Below are positions 1 to 10,172 of a DNA stretch of 64,000 nt, piece by piece. Each line of letters begins with the position of its first letter. Position 1 is the stretch's first letter. The DNA comes from Myxococcus guangdongensis (GTDB lineage Bacteria > Myxococcota > Myxococcia > Myxococcales > Myxococcaceae). The stretch is taken from the NCBI RefSeq assembly GCF_024198255.1, contig NZ_JAJVKW010000002.1:930001-994000 (forward strand), in the 5' to 3' direction. The notes beneath the pieces were generated by a model, which saw only the letters and a list, made by a program, of their open reading frames with translations, was not told where the DNA came from and ran no database searches. A program made the position numbers and the translations under genes.

Positions 1-1
1 C

Positions 2-700
2 GGCCACGCCGCGTGGGCCTACACCAGCTCGTTCGGCGGCGGGCTCGTGGACGGAGACTCGCTCCACCTCGACATCGACGTGGCCCCCGGCGCCTCCGCG
101 TGGCTGTCCTCCCAGGGCGCCAACCGCGTCTACCGCTCCCCCTCCGGCTGCGCGAGTGACGTGTCCGCCCGCGTGGGCGACGACGCCCTGCTCGCGTGGG
201 TGCCAGACCCCACCGCATGCTTCACCGGCGCGCGCTACACCCAGACACTCGCCTTCCAGCTCGCGCCCACCGCGTCGCTCGTCGTCGCCGACATCGTCAC
301 CTCCGGCCGCAGCGCCAGCGGCGAGCGCTGGGCCTTCTCCCACTACGCCTCCACCCTGCGCGTCCACGTGGGCGAGCGCGCCCTCGTCGACGAGCGCTGG
401 CTCCTGGACCCCACCCACGGCCCCCTGTGCGAGCGACTCGGCCGCTTCGAGGCCATGGCCTCCGTCCTCCTCGTCGGCCCCGCCCTCGCCACCGCCCGCG
501 AGGCCCTGCTCGCCCGCGTCACCGCGCTGCCCGTCACCCCACGCGCCGACCTCATCCCCTCCGCCAGCCCCCTGGGCACCCACGGCCTGCTCCTCCGCGC
601 CGCCGCCGTCTCCGTCGAATCCCTGGTGCGCACCACCCACGACTGGCTCTCCTTCCTCCCCGCCCTCCTCGGAGACAACCCCTGGGCCCGCCGCGTGTGA
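2..700 (+). CDS. ureD: Urease accessory protein UreD (5' truncated by window edge)
   Basis: UreD is the scaffold that binds apo-urease and, with UreF and UreG, delivers nickel to the active site in the cytoplasm. The frame is open from base 2 to the stop at 698-700, about 232 residues; the true start lies upstream of the window. The visible start reads S-S-F-G-G-G-L-V-D-G-D, the conserved UreD family block, followed by a Gly/Ala-rich beta stretch and a Q-G-A-N-R-V-Y motif typical of UreD. The first start codon inside the window (GTG at 47) falls inside the conserved block, so it is not the real start. It is the first gene of the urease operon, 84 bp before ureAB, and that gap contains a palindrome. 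Assignment is firm from motif and position; only the N-terminus is missing. Confidence 0.93.
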   Translation, partial: GHAAWAYTSSFGGGLVDGDSLHLDIDVAPGASAWLSSQGANRVYRSPSGCASDVSARVGDDALLAWVPDPTACFTGARYTQTLAFQLAPTASLVVADIVTSGRSASGERWAFSHYASTLRVHVGERALVDERWLLDPTHGPLCERLGRFEAMASVLLVGPALATAREALLARVTALPVTPRADLIPSASPLGTHGLLLRAAAVSVESLVRTTHDWLSFLPALLGDNPWARRV

Positions 701-738
701 GCCCCCCGCTGGCGGCCCGCCCCGACCTTGCACTAGTG

Positions 739-750
739 TTGACGCGTCAA
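739..750. promoter_or_regulatory. 12-bp perfect palindrome TTGACGCGTCAA upstream of ureAB
   Basis: TTGACGCGTCAA is its own reverse complement and sits in the only gap of the urease operon, ending 34 bp before the ureAB start. Its left half reads TTGAC like a -35 box. It could be an operator or part of an internal promoter. The regulator is unknown and no binding evidence is available. Confidence 0.3.
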
Positions 751-784
751 GTCATGGCGCCGTCGAACCCCGGGAGTCGCGCGC

Positions 785-1551
785 GTGCACCTGTCCCCTC
801 GAGACGTCGACAAGCTGTTGCTGCATCAGGCGGGCTTCCTGGCCCAGAAGCGGCTCGCCCGAGGCGTCCGGCTGAGCTACCCGGAGGCCATCGCCCTCAT
901 CGCCACCCAGTTGCTGGAGTTCATCCGTGACGGGAGAAGCGTCGCGGAGTTGATGGACCTGGGCCGCAAGCTGCTGGGCCGCGCGCAGGTGATGGAGGGC
1001 GTGCCGGAGATGCTCGCGGAGGTGCAGGTGGAGGGCACCTTCCCGGACGGCTCCAAGCTGGTGACGGTGCACCACCCCGTCGTCGCCGAGCACGGGGACT
1101 TGGAGCTCGCGCTGTACGGCAGCTTCCTGCCAGTGCCCTCGACAGAGCGCTTCACGGCCACCACCACCCCAGGCGACGGCATCCCCGGCGAGGTGCGCGT
1201 GTTGCCCGGCGAGGTGGAGCTCAACGCGGGCCGCGAGAGCGTCTCCCTCTCCGTCACGCACCGGGGAGACCGCCCCATCCAGGTGGGCAGCCACTATCCC
1301 TTCTTCGAAACCAACCGCGCGCTCGTGTTCGACCGGGAGAAGGCCTACGGCCACCGCCTGGACATCCCCGCGGGAACGGCGGTGAGGTTCGAGCCGGGGG
1401 AGACGAAGACGGTGAGCCTGGTCGCCATCGCGGGCGAGCAGGTGGTGCGGGGCGGCAACGCGCTGGGCAGCGGCAAGGTGTCCGCCGAGAACCGGGCGCG
1501 CGCGATGGCGCAGGTCCGCGAGCGGGGCTTCGGCCACGAGGAGGAGCGCGA

Positions 1552-1555
<4 letters not shown>
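785..1555 (+). CDS. ureAB: Urease gamma-beta fusion subunit (UreAB)
   Basis: Structural urease subunit that packs with UreC to make the nickel enzyme hydrolysing urea to ammonia and carbamate. The 256-residue product carries the gamma domain first (about residues 1-100; starts [11 protein letters not shown], then R-L-S-Y-P-E-A and a G-R-K-L-L-G turn). The beta domain follows (about 115-245; P-G-E-V with N-A-G-R-E, then [15 protein letters not shown] and the [15 protein letters not shown] block). Most bacteria use separate ureA and ureB genes; a fused gamma-beta chain of similar length is known from Helicobacter. The start is GTG at 785, because it begins exactly at the family N-terminus. The stop overlaps the ureC start as ATGA, implying translational coupling. 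Fusion at this boundary is directly visible and not a frameshift artefact. Confidence 0.95.
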
Positions 1556-3267
<1,712 letters not shown>

Positions 3268-3287
3268 AAGCACGAGGGCACGCGCGC

Positions 3288-3950
3288 ATGGGCTCGTCCT
3301 GGAAGGTGCTCCAGTTGGCGGACTCGGGCTTTCCCACGGGCGGCTTCGCCCACTCGGGAGGGCTGGAGGCGGCGGTGCAGGCCGGCGAGGTGCGCGGCGC
3401 GCCGGAGCTGCGCCGCTTCACGCGGGAACTCTTGTGGCAGGCGGGATATGGCGCCCTGCCCCTGTTGAGCGCGGCGCACCGCGAGCCCTCGCGGCTGCCG
3501 GAGCTGGACGCGCGGGCGGACGCGTTCCTCACCAGCCACGTCGCGCACCGGGCCAGCCGCACGCAGGGCCGGGCCTTCCTGGACACGTGCGCGCGCATCT
3601 TCCCGGGGCCGGTGGGTCCGCTGCGCGAATCGGCGCGGGCCCAAGGGCTGGGCTTCCACCATGCGCCGGTGTTCGGCGCGGTGCTGGCCGCGCTGGAGGT
3701 CGAGCTGTCGGAGGCGCAGCGGCTGCACCTGTCGCTCACGCTGCGCGGCACGCTGTCGGCGGCGGTGCGGCTGGGCATCATCGGCACGCACGAGTCACAC
3801 CAGCTCCAGCATCAGGCGGCGCCGCTGTTGGACGCGGTGCTGGAGCGCTGCGCGGGGCTGGGGTTGGAGTCGCTCGCGCAGCCCTCGCCGTTGTTGGACT
3901 TGCTGGGTTCCACGCACGACCGCCTCTATTCGAGGCTCTTCCTGTCCTGA
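3288..3950 (+). CDS. ureF: Urease accessory protein UreF
   Basis: UreF joins UreD and UreG in the complex that activates urease, acting as the GTPase-activating checkpoint for nickel insertion. The 220-residue product begins with the UreF signature Q-L-A-D-S-G-F-P-T-G-G-F-A-H-S-G-G-L-E (residues about 8-26). It continues as an all-helical protein containing F-L-T-S-H-V-A-H-R-A-S-R-T-Q-G-R. The open frame extends far upstream inside ureC; ATG at 3288 is chosen because it gives the family N-terminus and normal length. It lies 20 bp after ureC and 12 bp before ureG. There is no ureE between ureC and ureF or elsewhere in the visible operon. Confidence 0.95.
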   Translation: MGSSWKVLQLADSGFPTGGFAHSGGLEAAVQAGEVRGAPELRRFTRELLWQAGYGALPLLSAAHREPSRLPELDARADAFLTSHVAHRASRTQGRAFLDTCARIFPGPVGPLRESARAQGLGFHHAPVFGAVLAALEVELSEAQRLHLSLTLRGTLSAAVRLGIIGTHESHQLQHQAAPLLDAVLERCAGLGLESLAQPSPLLDLLGSTHDRLYSRLFLS

Positions 3951-3962
3951 GGTGAAGCGCAC

Positions 3963-4697
3963 ATGCACGACGACCACAGGGGCCACGGCCACGACGATGA
4001 CCACGAGCACACGCATGAGGAGTGGGAGCATCCGGGCCACTTCCACGAGCGCGAGGAGCCACAGAAGCGCGATTACAAGGCCCGCGCCTTCACCATCGGC
4101 ATCGGCGGGCCGGTGGGCAGCGGGAAGACGGCGCTGGTGCTGGCGCTGTGCCGGGCGCTGCGCGAGCGTCACCGGCTGGGCGTGGTGACCAACGACATCT
4201 TCACCAAGGAGGACGCGGAGTTCCTGGTGCGAAACCACGCGCTCTCGCCCGAGCGCATCAAGGCGGTGGAGACGGGAGGCTGTCCGCACGCGGCCATCCG
4301 TGAGGACATCAGCCACAACCTGCTGGCGCTCGAGCAGTTGATGGAGGCGCTGACGCCGGAGCTGCTCATCGTGGAGAGCGGCGGAGACAACCTGGCGGCG
4401 CAGTACAGCCGCGAGCTGGCGGACTACACCGTGTACGTCATCGACGTGGCGGGCGGGGACAAGGTGCCGCGCAAGGGTGGACCGGGCATCACCCAGTCCG
4501 ACCTGCTCATCATCAACAAGACGGACCTGGCGCCCCACGTGGGCGCGGACCTGGGCGTCATGGAGCGCGACGCGAAGAAGATGCGCGGCGACGGTCCCTT
4601 CGTCTTCACCCAGGTCACCAAGGGCGTGGGCGTGGACGCCGTCGTCGAGCACCTGCTCACCGCGTGGAGGCAGCGCACCGGGGCCCGCGCGGGCTGA
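3963..4697 (+). CDS. ureG: Urease accessory GTPase UreG with His-rich N-terminal extension
   Basis: SIMIBI-class GTPase that drives nickel transfer to urease. The core is intact: P-loop G-P-V-G-S-G-K-T at residues 49-56, the metal-binding C-P-H motif at 107-109, and the N-K-T-D guanine-specificity motif. It is 244 residues against about 205 for ordinary UreG because of an N-terminal tail in which 10 of the first 28 residues are histidine, mixed with Asp and Glu. His-rich tails of this kind bind nickel in some UreG and HypB proteins. Since no ureE nickel chaperone gene is visible, the tail may supply or store nickel; this is an inference. Last gene of the operon, followed 10 bp later by a terminator hairpin. 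Confidence 0.95.
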   Translation: MHDDHRGHGHDDDHEHTHEEWEHPGHFHEREEPQKRDYKARAFTIGIGGPVGSGKTALVLALCRALRERHRLGVVTNDIFTKEDAEFLVRNHALSPERIKAVETGGCPHAAIREDISHNLLALEQLMEALTPELLIVESGGDNLAAQYSRELADYTVYVIDVAGGDKVPRKGGPGITQSDLLIINKTDLAPHVGADLGVMERDAKKMRGDGPFVFTQVTKGVGVDAVVEHLLTAWRQRTGARAG

Positions 4698-4707
4698 GCC
4701 TCACCCA

Positions 4708-4745
4708 GGCGGCCGTCGTCGTGAATCACGGCCGCCTTCCCTTTC
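4708..4745. terminator. Rho-independent-type terminator after ureG
   Basis: A perfect 9-bp stem, GGCGGCCGT with ACGGCCGCC (4708-4716 and 4728-4736), has an 11-base loop and is followed by the pyrimidine run TTCCCTTTC. It lies 10 bp past the ureG stop and before the convergent permease gene, so it probably ends the urease transcript and may also act on the minus strand. Confidence 0.75.
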
Positions 4746-4759
4746 GACGAGGGAGCACG

Positions 4760-7210
4760 TCAGTCCGCGCGCATCGCCACCAGCGGCGAGACGCGCGTGG
4801 CCTTCCGGGCCGGCACGTAGCAGGCCAGCAGCCCACACCCCGTCAGCAGCACGCAGACCCCCAGGAAGGTCCACGGGTCCGTCGCGGTGACGCCATAGAG
4901 CCAGCGCCCGAGCATCCGCGACAGCACCAGCGCGCCCACGAGCCCCAGGGCCACGCCCGCGAGGATGCGCTGGACGCCCTGCCGCAGCACCAGCCACAAC
5001 ACGTCCGACGCCTGGGCCCCCAGCGCGGCCCTCACGCCGAACTCGTGCGTGCGCTGCGCCACCGTGTACGCCATCACACCCGCGAGCCCCAGCAGCGTCA
5101 GCACCAGCGCCACCCCCGCGAAGGCACCGAGCAGGAGCGTCACGAAGCGCTGAGGCACCAGCGCCTCGTCGACGAAGCCCTCCACCGTCCTCGCCTCCGA
5201 CAGCGCGAGCCCCGCGTCCAGGGCACGCACCTCCGCGCGCACGGTGGGCACCAGGGACATCGGCTCGCGCGACGTGCGCAGGAACACCGTCAAGGCGTTG
5301 AGGGGGAACTGCGCGTGGGGGACGTACACCTCCGGCTCCGGAGAGGCGCCCAGGGACTGGTGCCGCACGTCCCGCACCACGCCAACAATCTCCTTCGGAG
5401 CTTCCCCGCCCCACCCCAGCCGCAGCCTGCGACCCAGCGGGGACTGCCCTTCCAGGTGGCGACGGACGAAGGCCTCGTTCACCAACACCACCGGAGGCGC
5501 CGTCCGGTCGTCGGCCACCGAGAAGTCCCGGCCGGAGACCCGCGAGATGCCCAGCGTGCGGAAGTAGTCCAGGCCCACGAAGCGCAGTTGCGCCTCGTCC
5601 TTGCGCGGAGCCGCGCCCTCCAACTGCACGCTGGTGCCGTTGTCCAGGCCGCTCAGGGGCAAGAACTCCGCGGTGCTCACGGAGAGCACCCCAGGTACCC
5701 CACGCAGCCGCTCCGTCAGTCGCGCGTAGAACGCGCTCACGTCCGCCGAGCGCATCGGGTAGCGGGAGACCGGCAGGTCCAGTCCCACCGCGAGCACCCC
5801 GCGCGTGTCGAAGCCCGGGTCCACGTGGGTGAGGCGCACCAGGCTGTTCACCAGCAGCGCCGCGCCCACCAGCAACACCAGCGCCAACGCCGTCTGCGCC
5901 ACCACCAGCGCGCCGCGCACGCGCAGGGCCGCGCGGCCTCCCGTCGTCCCCCGAGCCGCGTCCTTGAGCGCCTCGCGCAGCCCCGGCTCGGTGCCGCTGA
6001 GCGCGGGGAGGAGCCCACAGGCGAGCGCCGTCACCAACGACAGCACCACCGCGAAGCCCGCGGCGACCGCGTCCACCCGCACCTCGTCGAGCCGGGGCAC
6101 ACCGGGCGGCGCGAACGCCTGGAGCACATCCACGCCCCACACGGCGAGCAGCAACCCCAGGGCGCCGCCGAGCAGCGACAGCACCACGCTCTCGGTGAGC
6201 ATCCACTGGACGACGCGCGCGCGGCTGGCGCCCAGAGCCAGGCGCACCGCCACCTCGCGGCGCCGCACGGTGGCCCGGGCCAGCAGCAGGTTCGCGACGT
6301 TGACGCAGCCGATGAGCAGCACACAGACGACGGCGCCAAAGAGCAGCCACAACACCGGCCGGATGGGTCCCACCAGACGCTCGTGTCCGGAGGTGACCCG
6401 CACGCCCGTGTACGAGCTGGCGTCCGGATACGTCCGCGAGAGCTCCTCGGCGAGCGCGCCCATCTCCCGCCGCGCCGTCTCCAGCGAGACACCGCGCTTC
6501 AGCCGCCCGAGGGCCGCGTCGTAGCGCATGTAACCCCGACTGGTGGGGATGGTGCCGCCATACACGCTCGGCTCCGCGTCCACCGCCACGCTGACCCACA
6601 GGTCCGCGGACTCGCGCTGGAGCGGGAAGGAGAAGCCCTCCGGCAACACCCCGATGATGGTGAAGGGCAACTCGTCCAGACGCACCACGCGCCCCAGCAC
6701 TCCCGGGTCTCCCGCTCCCGCGCCGGGGAAGTGCTTGCGCCAGAACGCGTGACTCAACACCACCGGGCGCGCACCATCGGGTCCACCGCCGAGCCGGTCC
6801 TCCTCCGGGAGGAACGTGCGCCCCAGCAGCGCCGACGTACCCAGCAGCGGGAACAGGTCCGCGGAGGTGATGGCGCCCGTGACGCGCGTCGCCTCACCGT
6901 CGCTGCTCAGCGTGAAGCGCGTGGCTGTGTACACGGCGATGCGCTCGAACGACGTGCCCCCCGCGCGCCAGTCGAGCAGGTTCGGGTATGCGACTCCGCC
7001 TGTCTCGCCCTGCTTCTCCTGCTGCAGGACGACCAGTCGCTCCGGCTCCGGGTACGGCAGGGGCCTGAGCAGCACGCCGTTCAACACGGAGAAGAAGCTC
7101 ACGTTCGCGCCGATGCCCAGCGACAACACGAGCACCGCCACGAACGTGAAGCCCGGAGCGCGCCGAAGGCCACGCACGGCATATCGAAGGTCCTGCCAGA
7201 CTGCCGTCAT
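4760..7210 (-). CDS. ADOP-type FtsX/MacB-like ABC permease
   Basis: Large inner-membrane permease of the duplicated-permease (ADOP) type, 816 residues. Order of parts: a short N-terminal cytoplasmic segment and first membrane helix (about 20-45); a MacB-like periplasmic domain (about 50-245); three membrane helices of an FtsX domain (about 275-400, with N-V-A-N-L-L-L-A-R-A and R-R-E-V-A-V-R-L-A-L-G-A-S); a second helix plus periplasmic domain (about 430-660); and a second FtsX domain (about 690-800, with R-T-H-E-F-G-V-R-A-A-L-G-A). ADOP proteins are frequent in myxobacteria and usually occur without an adjacent ATPase, as here, so the substrate cannot be stated. It stands alone, convergent with ureG. 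An antisense open frame of similar length (4664-7234) is a high-GC shadow. Family call is firm; function is not. Confidence 0.88.
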   Translation of the reverse strand: MTAVWQDLRYAVRGLRRAPGFTFVAVLVLSLGIGANVSFFSVLNGVLLRPLPYPEPERLVVLQQEKQGETGGVAYPNLLDWRAGGTSFERIAVYTATRFTLSSDGEATRVTGAITSADLFPLLGTSALLGRTFLPEEDRLGGGPDGARPVVLSHAFWRKHFPGAGAGDPGVLGRVVRLDELPFTIIGVLPEGFSFPLQRESADLWVSVAVDAEPSVYGGTIPTSRGYMRYDAALGRLKRGVSLETARREMGALAEELSRTYPDASSYTGVRVTSGHERLVGPIRPVLWLLFGAVVCVLLIGCVNVANLLLARATVRRREVAVRLALGASRARVVQWMLTESVVLSLLGGALGLLLAVWGVDVLQAFAPPGVPRLDEVRVDAVAAGFAVVLSLVTALACGLLPALSGTEPGLREALKDAARGTTGGRAALRVRGALVVAQTALALVLLVGAALLVNSLVRLTHVDPGFDTRGVLAVGLDLPVSRYPMRSADVSAFYARLTERLRGVPGVLSVSTAEFLPLSGLDNGTSVQLEGAAPRKDEAQLRFVGLDYFRTLGISRVSGRDFSVADDRTAPPVVLVNEAFVRRHLEGQSPLGRRLRLGWGGEAPKEIVGVVRDVRHQSLGASPEPEVYVPHAQFPLNALTVFLRTSREPMSLVPTVRAEVRALDAGLALSEARTVEGFVDEALVPQRFVTLLLGAFAGVALVLTLLGLAGVMAYTVAQRTHEFGVRAALGAQASDVLWLVLRQGVQRILAGVALGLVGALVLSRMLGRWLYGVTATDPWTFLGVCVLLTGCGLLACYVPARKATRVSPLVAMRAD

Positions 7211-7396
7211 GCCGCGTCCTCCGCTGGGGAATGACCCCGGCCATGGAATTAGCGTGCCATGAGGGACACCCTCGGCGCGCCAGTCCTTGCGTGAAGTCGA
7301 CGCTCCGCTTCTGGGACGCGCGCATCCCAGGCGTGGAACGCGCGCCTGCTCGCATGGCCCCTGGGCGCACGCCCCGAGGTGCTACGCTCCGCCCAC

Positions 7397-8188
7397 ATGT
7401 CCGCGACTCCCACGGGCTACTGGGGCCCGAGCACCTCGACCGTGGATTGGTGCGAGACGAACTACCAGCACTTCTTCCACATCGGCGAGCTGTTCAACTC
7501 GGCCTCCAGCCTGGTGCTGGTCCTCGTGGGCGTGCTGGGCGTCGTGCTCCACTGGCGCGTGCTGGAGCGCCGGTTCCTGCTCGCCTTCGGGTTGCTCGCG
7601 CTGGTGGGCGTGGGTAGCACGGCGTTCCACACGACGCTGCGCCGCGAGCACCAGATGCTGGACGAGCTGCCGATGCTCTATCTGGCCATCGTCATCGTCT
7701 ACATCCTGCTCGAGGACCGACCGCAGCGGCGCTTCGGGCGCTGGTTCCCGTGGCTCCTGTTCGGACACGCGGTGCTGGTGACGTACCTGACCGCCTTCAC
7801 GCGCGGCGAGCTCCAGTTCTTCCTCTTCCAGGTGAGCTTCGCGTCACTGGAGTTCTTCGCGCTCGGCCGCGCCTACGTCCTCCAGCGGCGCAGCCCGGAC
7901 GCGAGCACGAAGCGGCTGTTCCGGCTCGGCATCGCGTCCTATGCGCTCGCCATCATCCTGTGGGTGAGCGACATCCAGTTCTGTCCCACGCTCAACGAGG
8001 CGCTCCCCGCGCACGGCATCCCCAACCCCCAGTTCCATGCCTGGTGGCACGTGCTGGTGGCCTTCGGGTTCAACGCGCTCCTCCTGGTCATCGCGAAGGA
8101 GCGGCTGCGGACGCTGGGGAAGGACTCACGCCTCGGGAGGCTCCTGGGCGTAGTCCCGCGCGTGAGCCTGACACCGCCCGGAGCGTGA
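7397..8188 (+). CDS. Alkaline ceramidase (ACER/CREST family)
   Basis: Predicted integral-membrane amidase that splits ceramide into sphingoid base and fatty acid. The 263-residue protein has about seven hydrophobic segments and matches the eukaryotic ACER fold residue by residue. It begins with Y-W-G-P-S-T-S-T-V-D-W-C-E; D17, W18, E20, N22 and E31 correspond to the ACER calcium site. S74, H78 and D89 (G-S-T-A-F-H and L-D-E-L-P) plus H214 and H218 (H-A-W-W-H) correspond to the zinc-site catalytic residues, with the same four-residue spacing of the last two histidines. ATG at 7397 is chosen over GTG at 7379 because it gives the ACER-like N-terminus. The gene is alone on the plus strand, ending 4 bp from the convergent LRR gene. 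Substrate could be another N-acyl lipid; family membership is very secure. Confidence 0.92.
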   Translation: MSATPTGYWGPSTSTVDWCETNYQHFFHIGELFNSASSLVLVLVGVLGVVLHWRVLERRFLLAFGLLALVGVGSTAFHTTLRREHQMLDELPMLYLAIVIVYILLEDRPQRRFGRWFPWLLFGHAVLVTYLTAFTRGELQFFLFQVSFASLEFFALGRAYVLQRRSPDASTKRLFRLGIASYALAIILWVSDIQFCPTLNEALPAHGIPNPQFHAWWHVLVAFGFNALLLVIAKERLRTLGKDSRLGRLLGVVPRVSLTPPGA

Positions 8189-8192
8189 TGCG

Positions 8193-9284
8193 TCAGTTCA
8201 GGCCCAGCTTGCACTCGGGGAGCGCGCGCCGGAGCTGCTCGATTTCCTGGGGAGGCAGCGTCGTCGAGTAGAGGTCCAGTGCCCTGAGCCACGGCATCCG
8301 GAAGAGGACCGGGGGCACCGTCGTCAGGGGCGTGGACTGGAGGTCGAGGTACTTCAGGCCACGCAGCCGCTCCAGCGAGTCGGGCAACGTCTTCACGCCG
8401 GTCTGCCGGAGGTCGAGCGACTCGAGTGACTCGAGGTTCCCCAGCTCCGGCGGAAGCTCGACCAGCAGGGGGTTGAAGGACAGGTCCAGCTTCTTGAGCT
8501 TCGTGAGTCGCCCCAGCTCCGGAGGGACCTGCTGGATGCCCGTGGTGCGCACCCACAGGGACTGCAGCTCGGTGAACTCGCCGATGACGGGCGGCAGCTC
8601 TCCCAGCTTGCGGCCGTTGAACAGCAGCTCCTTGGAGTCGCGCGGGAACGTGTCGAACAGGGCGAAGGCGCCCTTGGCCTTCGCGGCGGCGGGGGCCTTC
8701 TTCTTCGCGGTGGGGAGGGAAGCGTTCTCCAGGTCCGGCGGCTCCTGAGAGGTGGCGCCCTCCTCCACGTCCGCGAGCGACGCGGCCATCGAGTCCAGCT
8801 CCTCCGCGAGCCAGTGGGAGAACGACCCCAGCTCGTCCACGGGGAGGCTCTCCTCGACGCTCCAGACGACCAGCCCGTCGCCCTGCGTGCCCTTGCCGAA
8901 GGCGAAGCCGTTGACGTCCTCGAGGTCGCGAGCGGCGAACATCACGAACGAGTACGGGTGAGTCCCTGCTTCGCGCTCGGCGCGGACCTCGATCCAGCTC
9001 CGGTCGGGGACGCCGGTCTGCTGGGACAGGCTCACCCGCCAGCGCGGCGGGAGGAACCCCAGCGTGGACTCGGAGGTCGACAGCCAGCGGTAGCCGAGCG
9101 CCTCGATGAACTCGACGTACTCGGGAGGCAGCAGCGGCGCGACGTCGGGTGCGGACGCGAACGGGACGACGCGCGGCTCCAGGTCCTCCGGATAGCGCCC
9201 GGCGGAGCCCTTCCCCAGCACCTGGGTGGCCTGCTTCTCCACCTTCTTCCACTGCGTCGTCGGCGACACGGACTTCTTCGGCAT
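8193..9284 (-). CDS. Leucine-rich-repeat protein with SUKH-like N-terminal region
   Basis: 363-residue protein without a signal peptide or membrane segment. Residues about 45-185 contain L-P-P-E-Y-V-E-F-I-E-A-L-G-Y and later D-G-L-V-V-W, a pattern reminiscent of SMI1/KNR4 (SUKH) domains that bind partner proteins or toxins; this is tentative. A Lys/Ala-rich linker follows (about 190-205), then six or so leucine-rich repeats (about 215-355; units such as L-K-K-L-D-L-S-F-N-P-L and L-K-Y-L-D-L-Q-S-T-P-L) of the 23-residue bacterial type. The likely role is protein binding. It is convergent with the ceramidase gene (4 bp apart) and has no obvious partner. It could be an orphan immunity protein, or simply an LRR protein of unknown role. 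Confidence 0.7.
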   Translation of the reverse strand: MPKKSVSPTTQWKKVEKQATQVLGKGSAGRYPEDLEPRVVPFASAPDVAPLLPPEYVEFIEALGYRWLSTSESTLGFLPPRWRVSLSQQTGVPDRSWIEVRAEREAGTHPYSFVMFAARDLEDVNGFAFGKGTQGDGLVVWSVEESLPVDELGSFSHWLAEELDSMAASLADVEEGATSQEPPDLENASLPTAKKKAPAAAKAKGAFALFDTFPRDSKELLFNGRKLGELPPVIGEFTELQSLWVRTTGIQQVPPELGRLTKLKKLDLSFNPLLVELPPELGNLESLESLDLRQTGVKTLPDSLERLRGLKYLDLQSTPLTTVPPVLFRMPWLRALDLYSTTLPPQEIEQLRRALPECKLGLN

Positions 9285-9507
9285 TCCTCGTTCCCTACCC
9301 GCATCCGAATGAGCGAGGGAAGCGCGAATTCATCCCGGAGCCCGGCTCGCGACGACAGCGCGCCCGACCTCCCAGACTTCCAGGCCAGACCGTGCCTCTT
9401 CGAAAACATCTATTCCCACTTCAACCCCACCCGTCTCATTTGCGGCACCAACGGCAAACATGCTAGCAATTGAACCCATTCCCACAATGGCATTCCAGGA
9501 GGTTCTC

Positions 9508-10020
9508 GTGACGCGAAACGTGAAGCGATTGCTGGCCCTCGCCCTGCCGCTGTCCCTTGCGCCGATGGGCGCGCTCTCGGAGCCCCTCAGCCCGTCCTGG
9601 ACAGAGACCTTCGTGCTGCCTTCGCGCCTCACGGGCGCGGACACGGCCTCACTCTTGATGCCCATACAACAAGACTATTACGTGGGGAACTTCACGGGCC
9701 TCATCATCTCGACCTTCAGCTCCTTCGCTCCTCCCATCTCGAGCCCGACCGCCAACGGCAACTTCGCGATGGGGAGGGTGGCCGCCTGGATTCCGGTCAC
9801 CCAGCAATACTACTCCACGACCAATCCCGCGGACCCGACTGGCAACGCGAAGACGTGCTTCTGGCAGTTCGCGGTCCTCTTCGACAACAACGGTGTCTGT
9901 ACCGGCACCCTCAACCAGGCCGCCCTCGGCAATCAGGGCGTCCAGTGCGGCGTCGACACGGCCAATTCCTATATCGACCCGGTGACCTGTCAGAGTCAGA
10001 TCGTCACCTACATCCAGTAA
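9508..10020 (+). CDS. Small secreted protein of unknown function
   Basis: 170-residue protein not recognised. It begins with a basic segment and a hydrophobic stretch (R-N-V-K-R-L-L-A-L-A-L-P-L) ending near S-E-P-L, a plausible Sec signal peptide. The mature part is rich in Thr, Asn, Gln and aromatic residues, with four cysteines in the C-terminal half (two probable disulfides), as in many exported myxobacterial proteins. GTG at 9508 is preferred over ATG at 9460 because an AGGAGG ribosome-binding site lies at 9497-9502, five bases upstream, and the signal peptide then starts normally. A relatively AT-rich stretch at 9420-9480 could hold its promoter. Base use is less GC-extreme than its neighbours. 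Confidence 0.7.
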   Translation: MTRNVKRLLALALPLSLAPMGALSEPLSPSWTETFVLPSRLTGADTASLLMPIQQDYYVGNFTGLIISTFSSFAPPISSPTANGNFAMGRVAAWIPVTQQYYSTTNPADPTGNAKTCFWQFAVLFDNNGVCTGTLNQAALGNQGVQCGVDTANSYIDPVTCQSQIVTYIQ

Positions 10021-10172
10021 TGCACAACGACTGACGCACCGCGCTCAAAGCCTGCCTTCGAGCGCCGAGGTGGCGACCGACCCGGCCGGGGTCCATTTGA
10101 ACTGGCTGGGATAAGCGTCCAGGATTCGCCGCGCCCGAGCGGAGAGCGATTCCCGCGCCGTCGGGCGCTCCC

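Noticed and set aside
4664..7234. 856-residue plus-strand open frame opposite the ADOP permease
   Set aside because: It is antisense to a gene with clear FtsX and MacB domains; its translation is almost all Arg, Gln, His and Pro, typical of high-GC shadow frames, with no domain.
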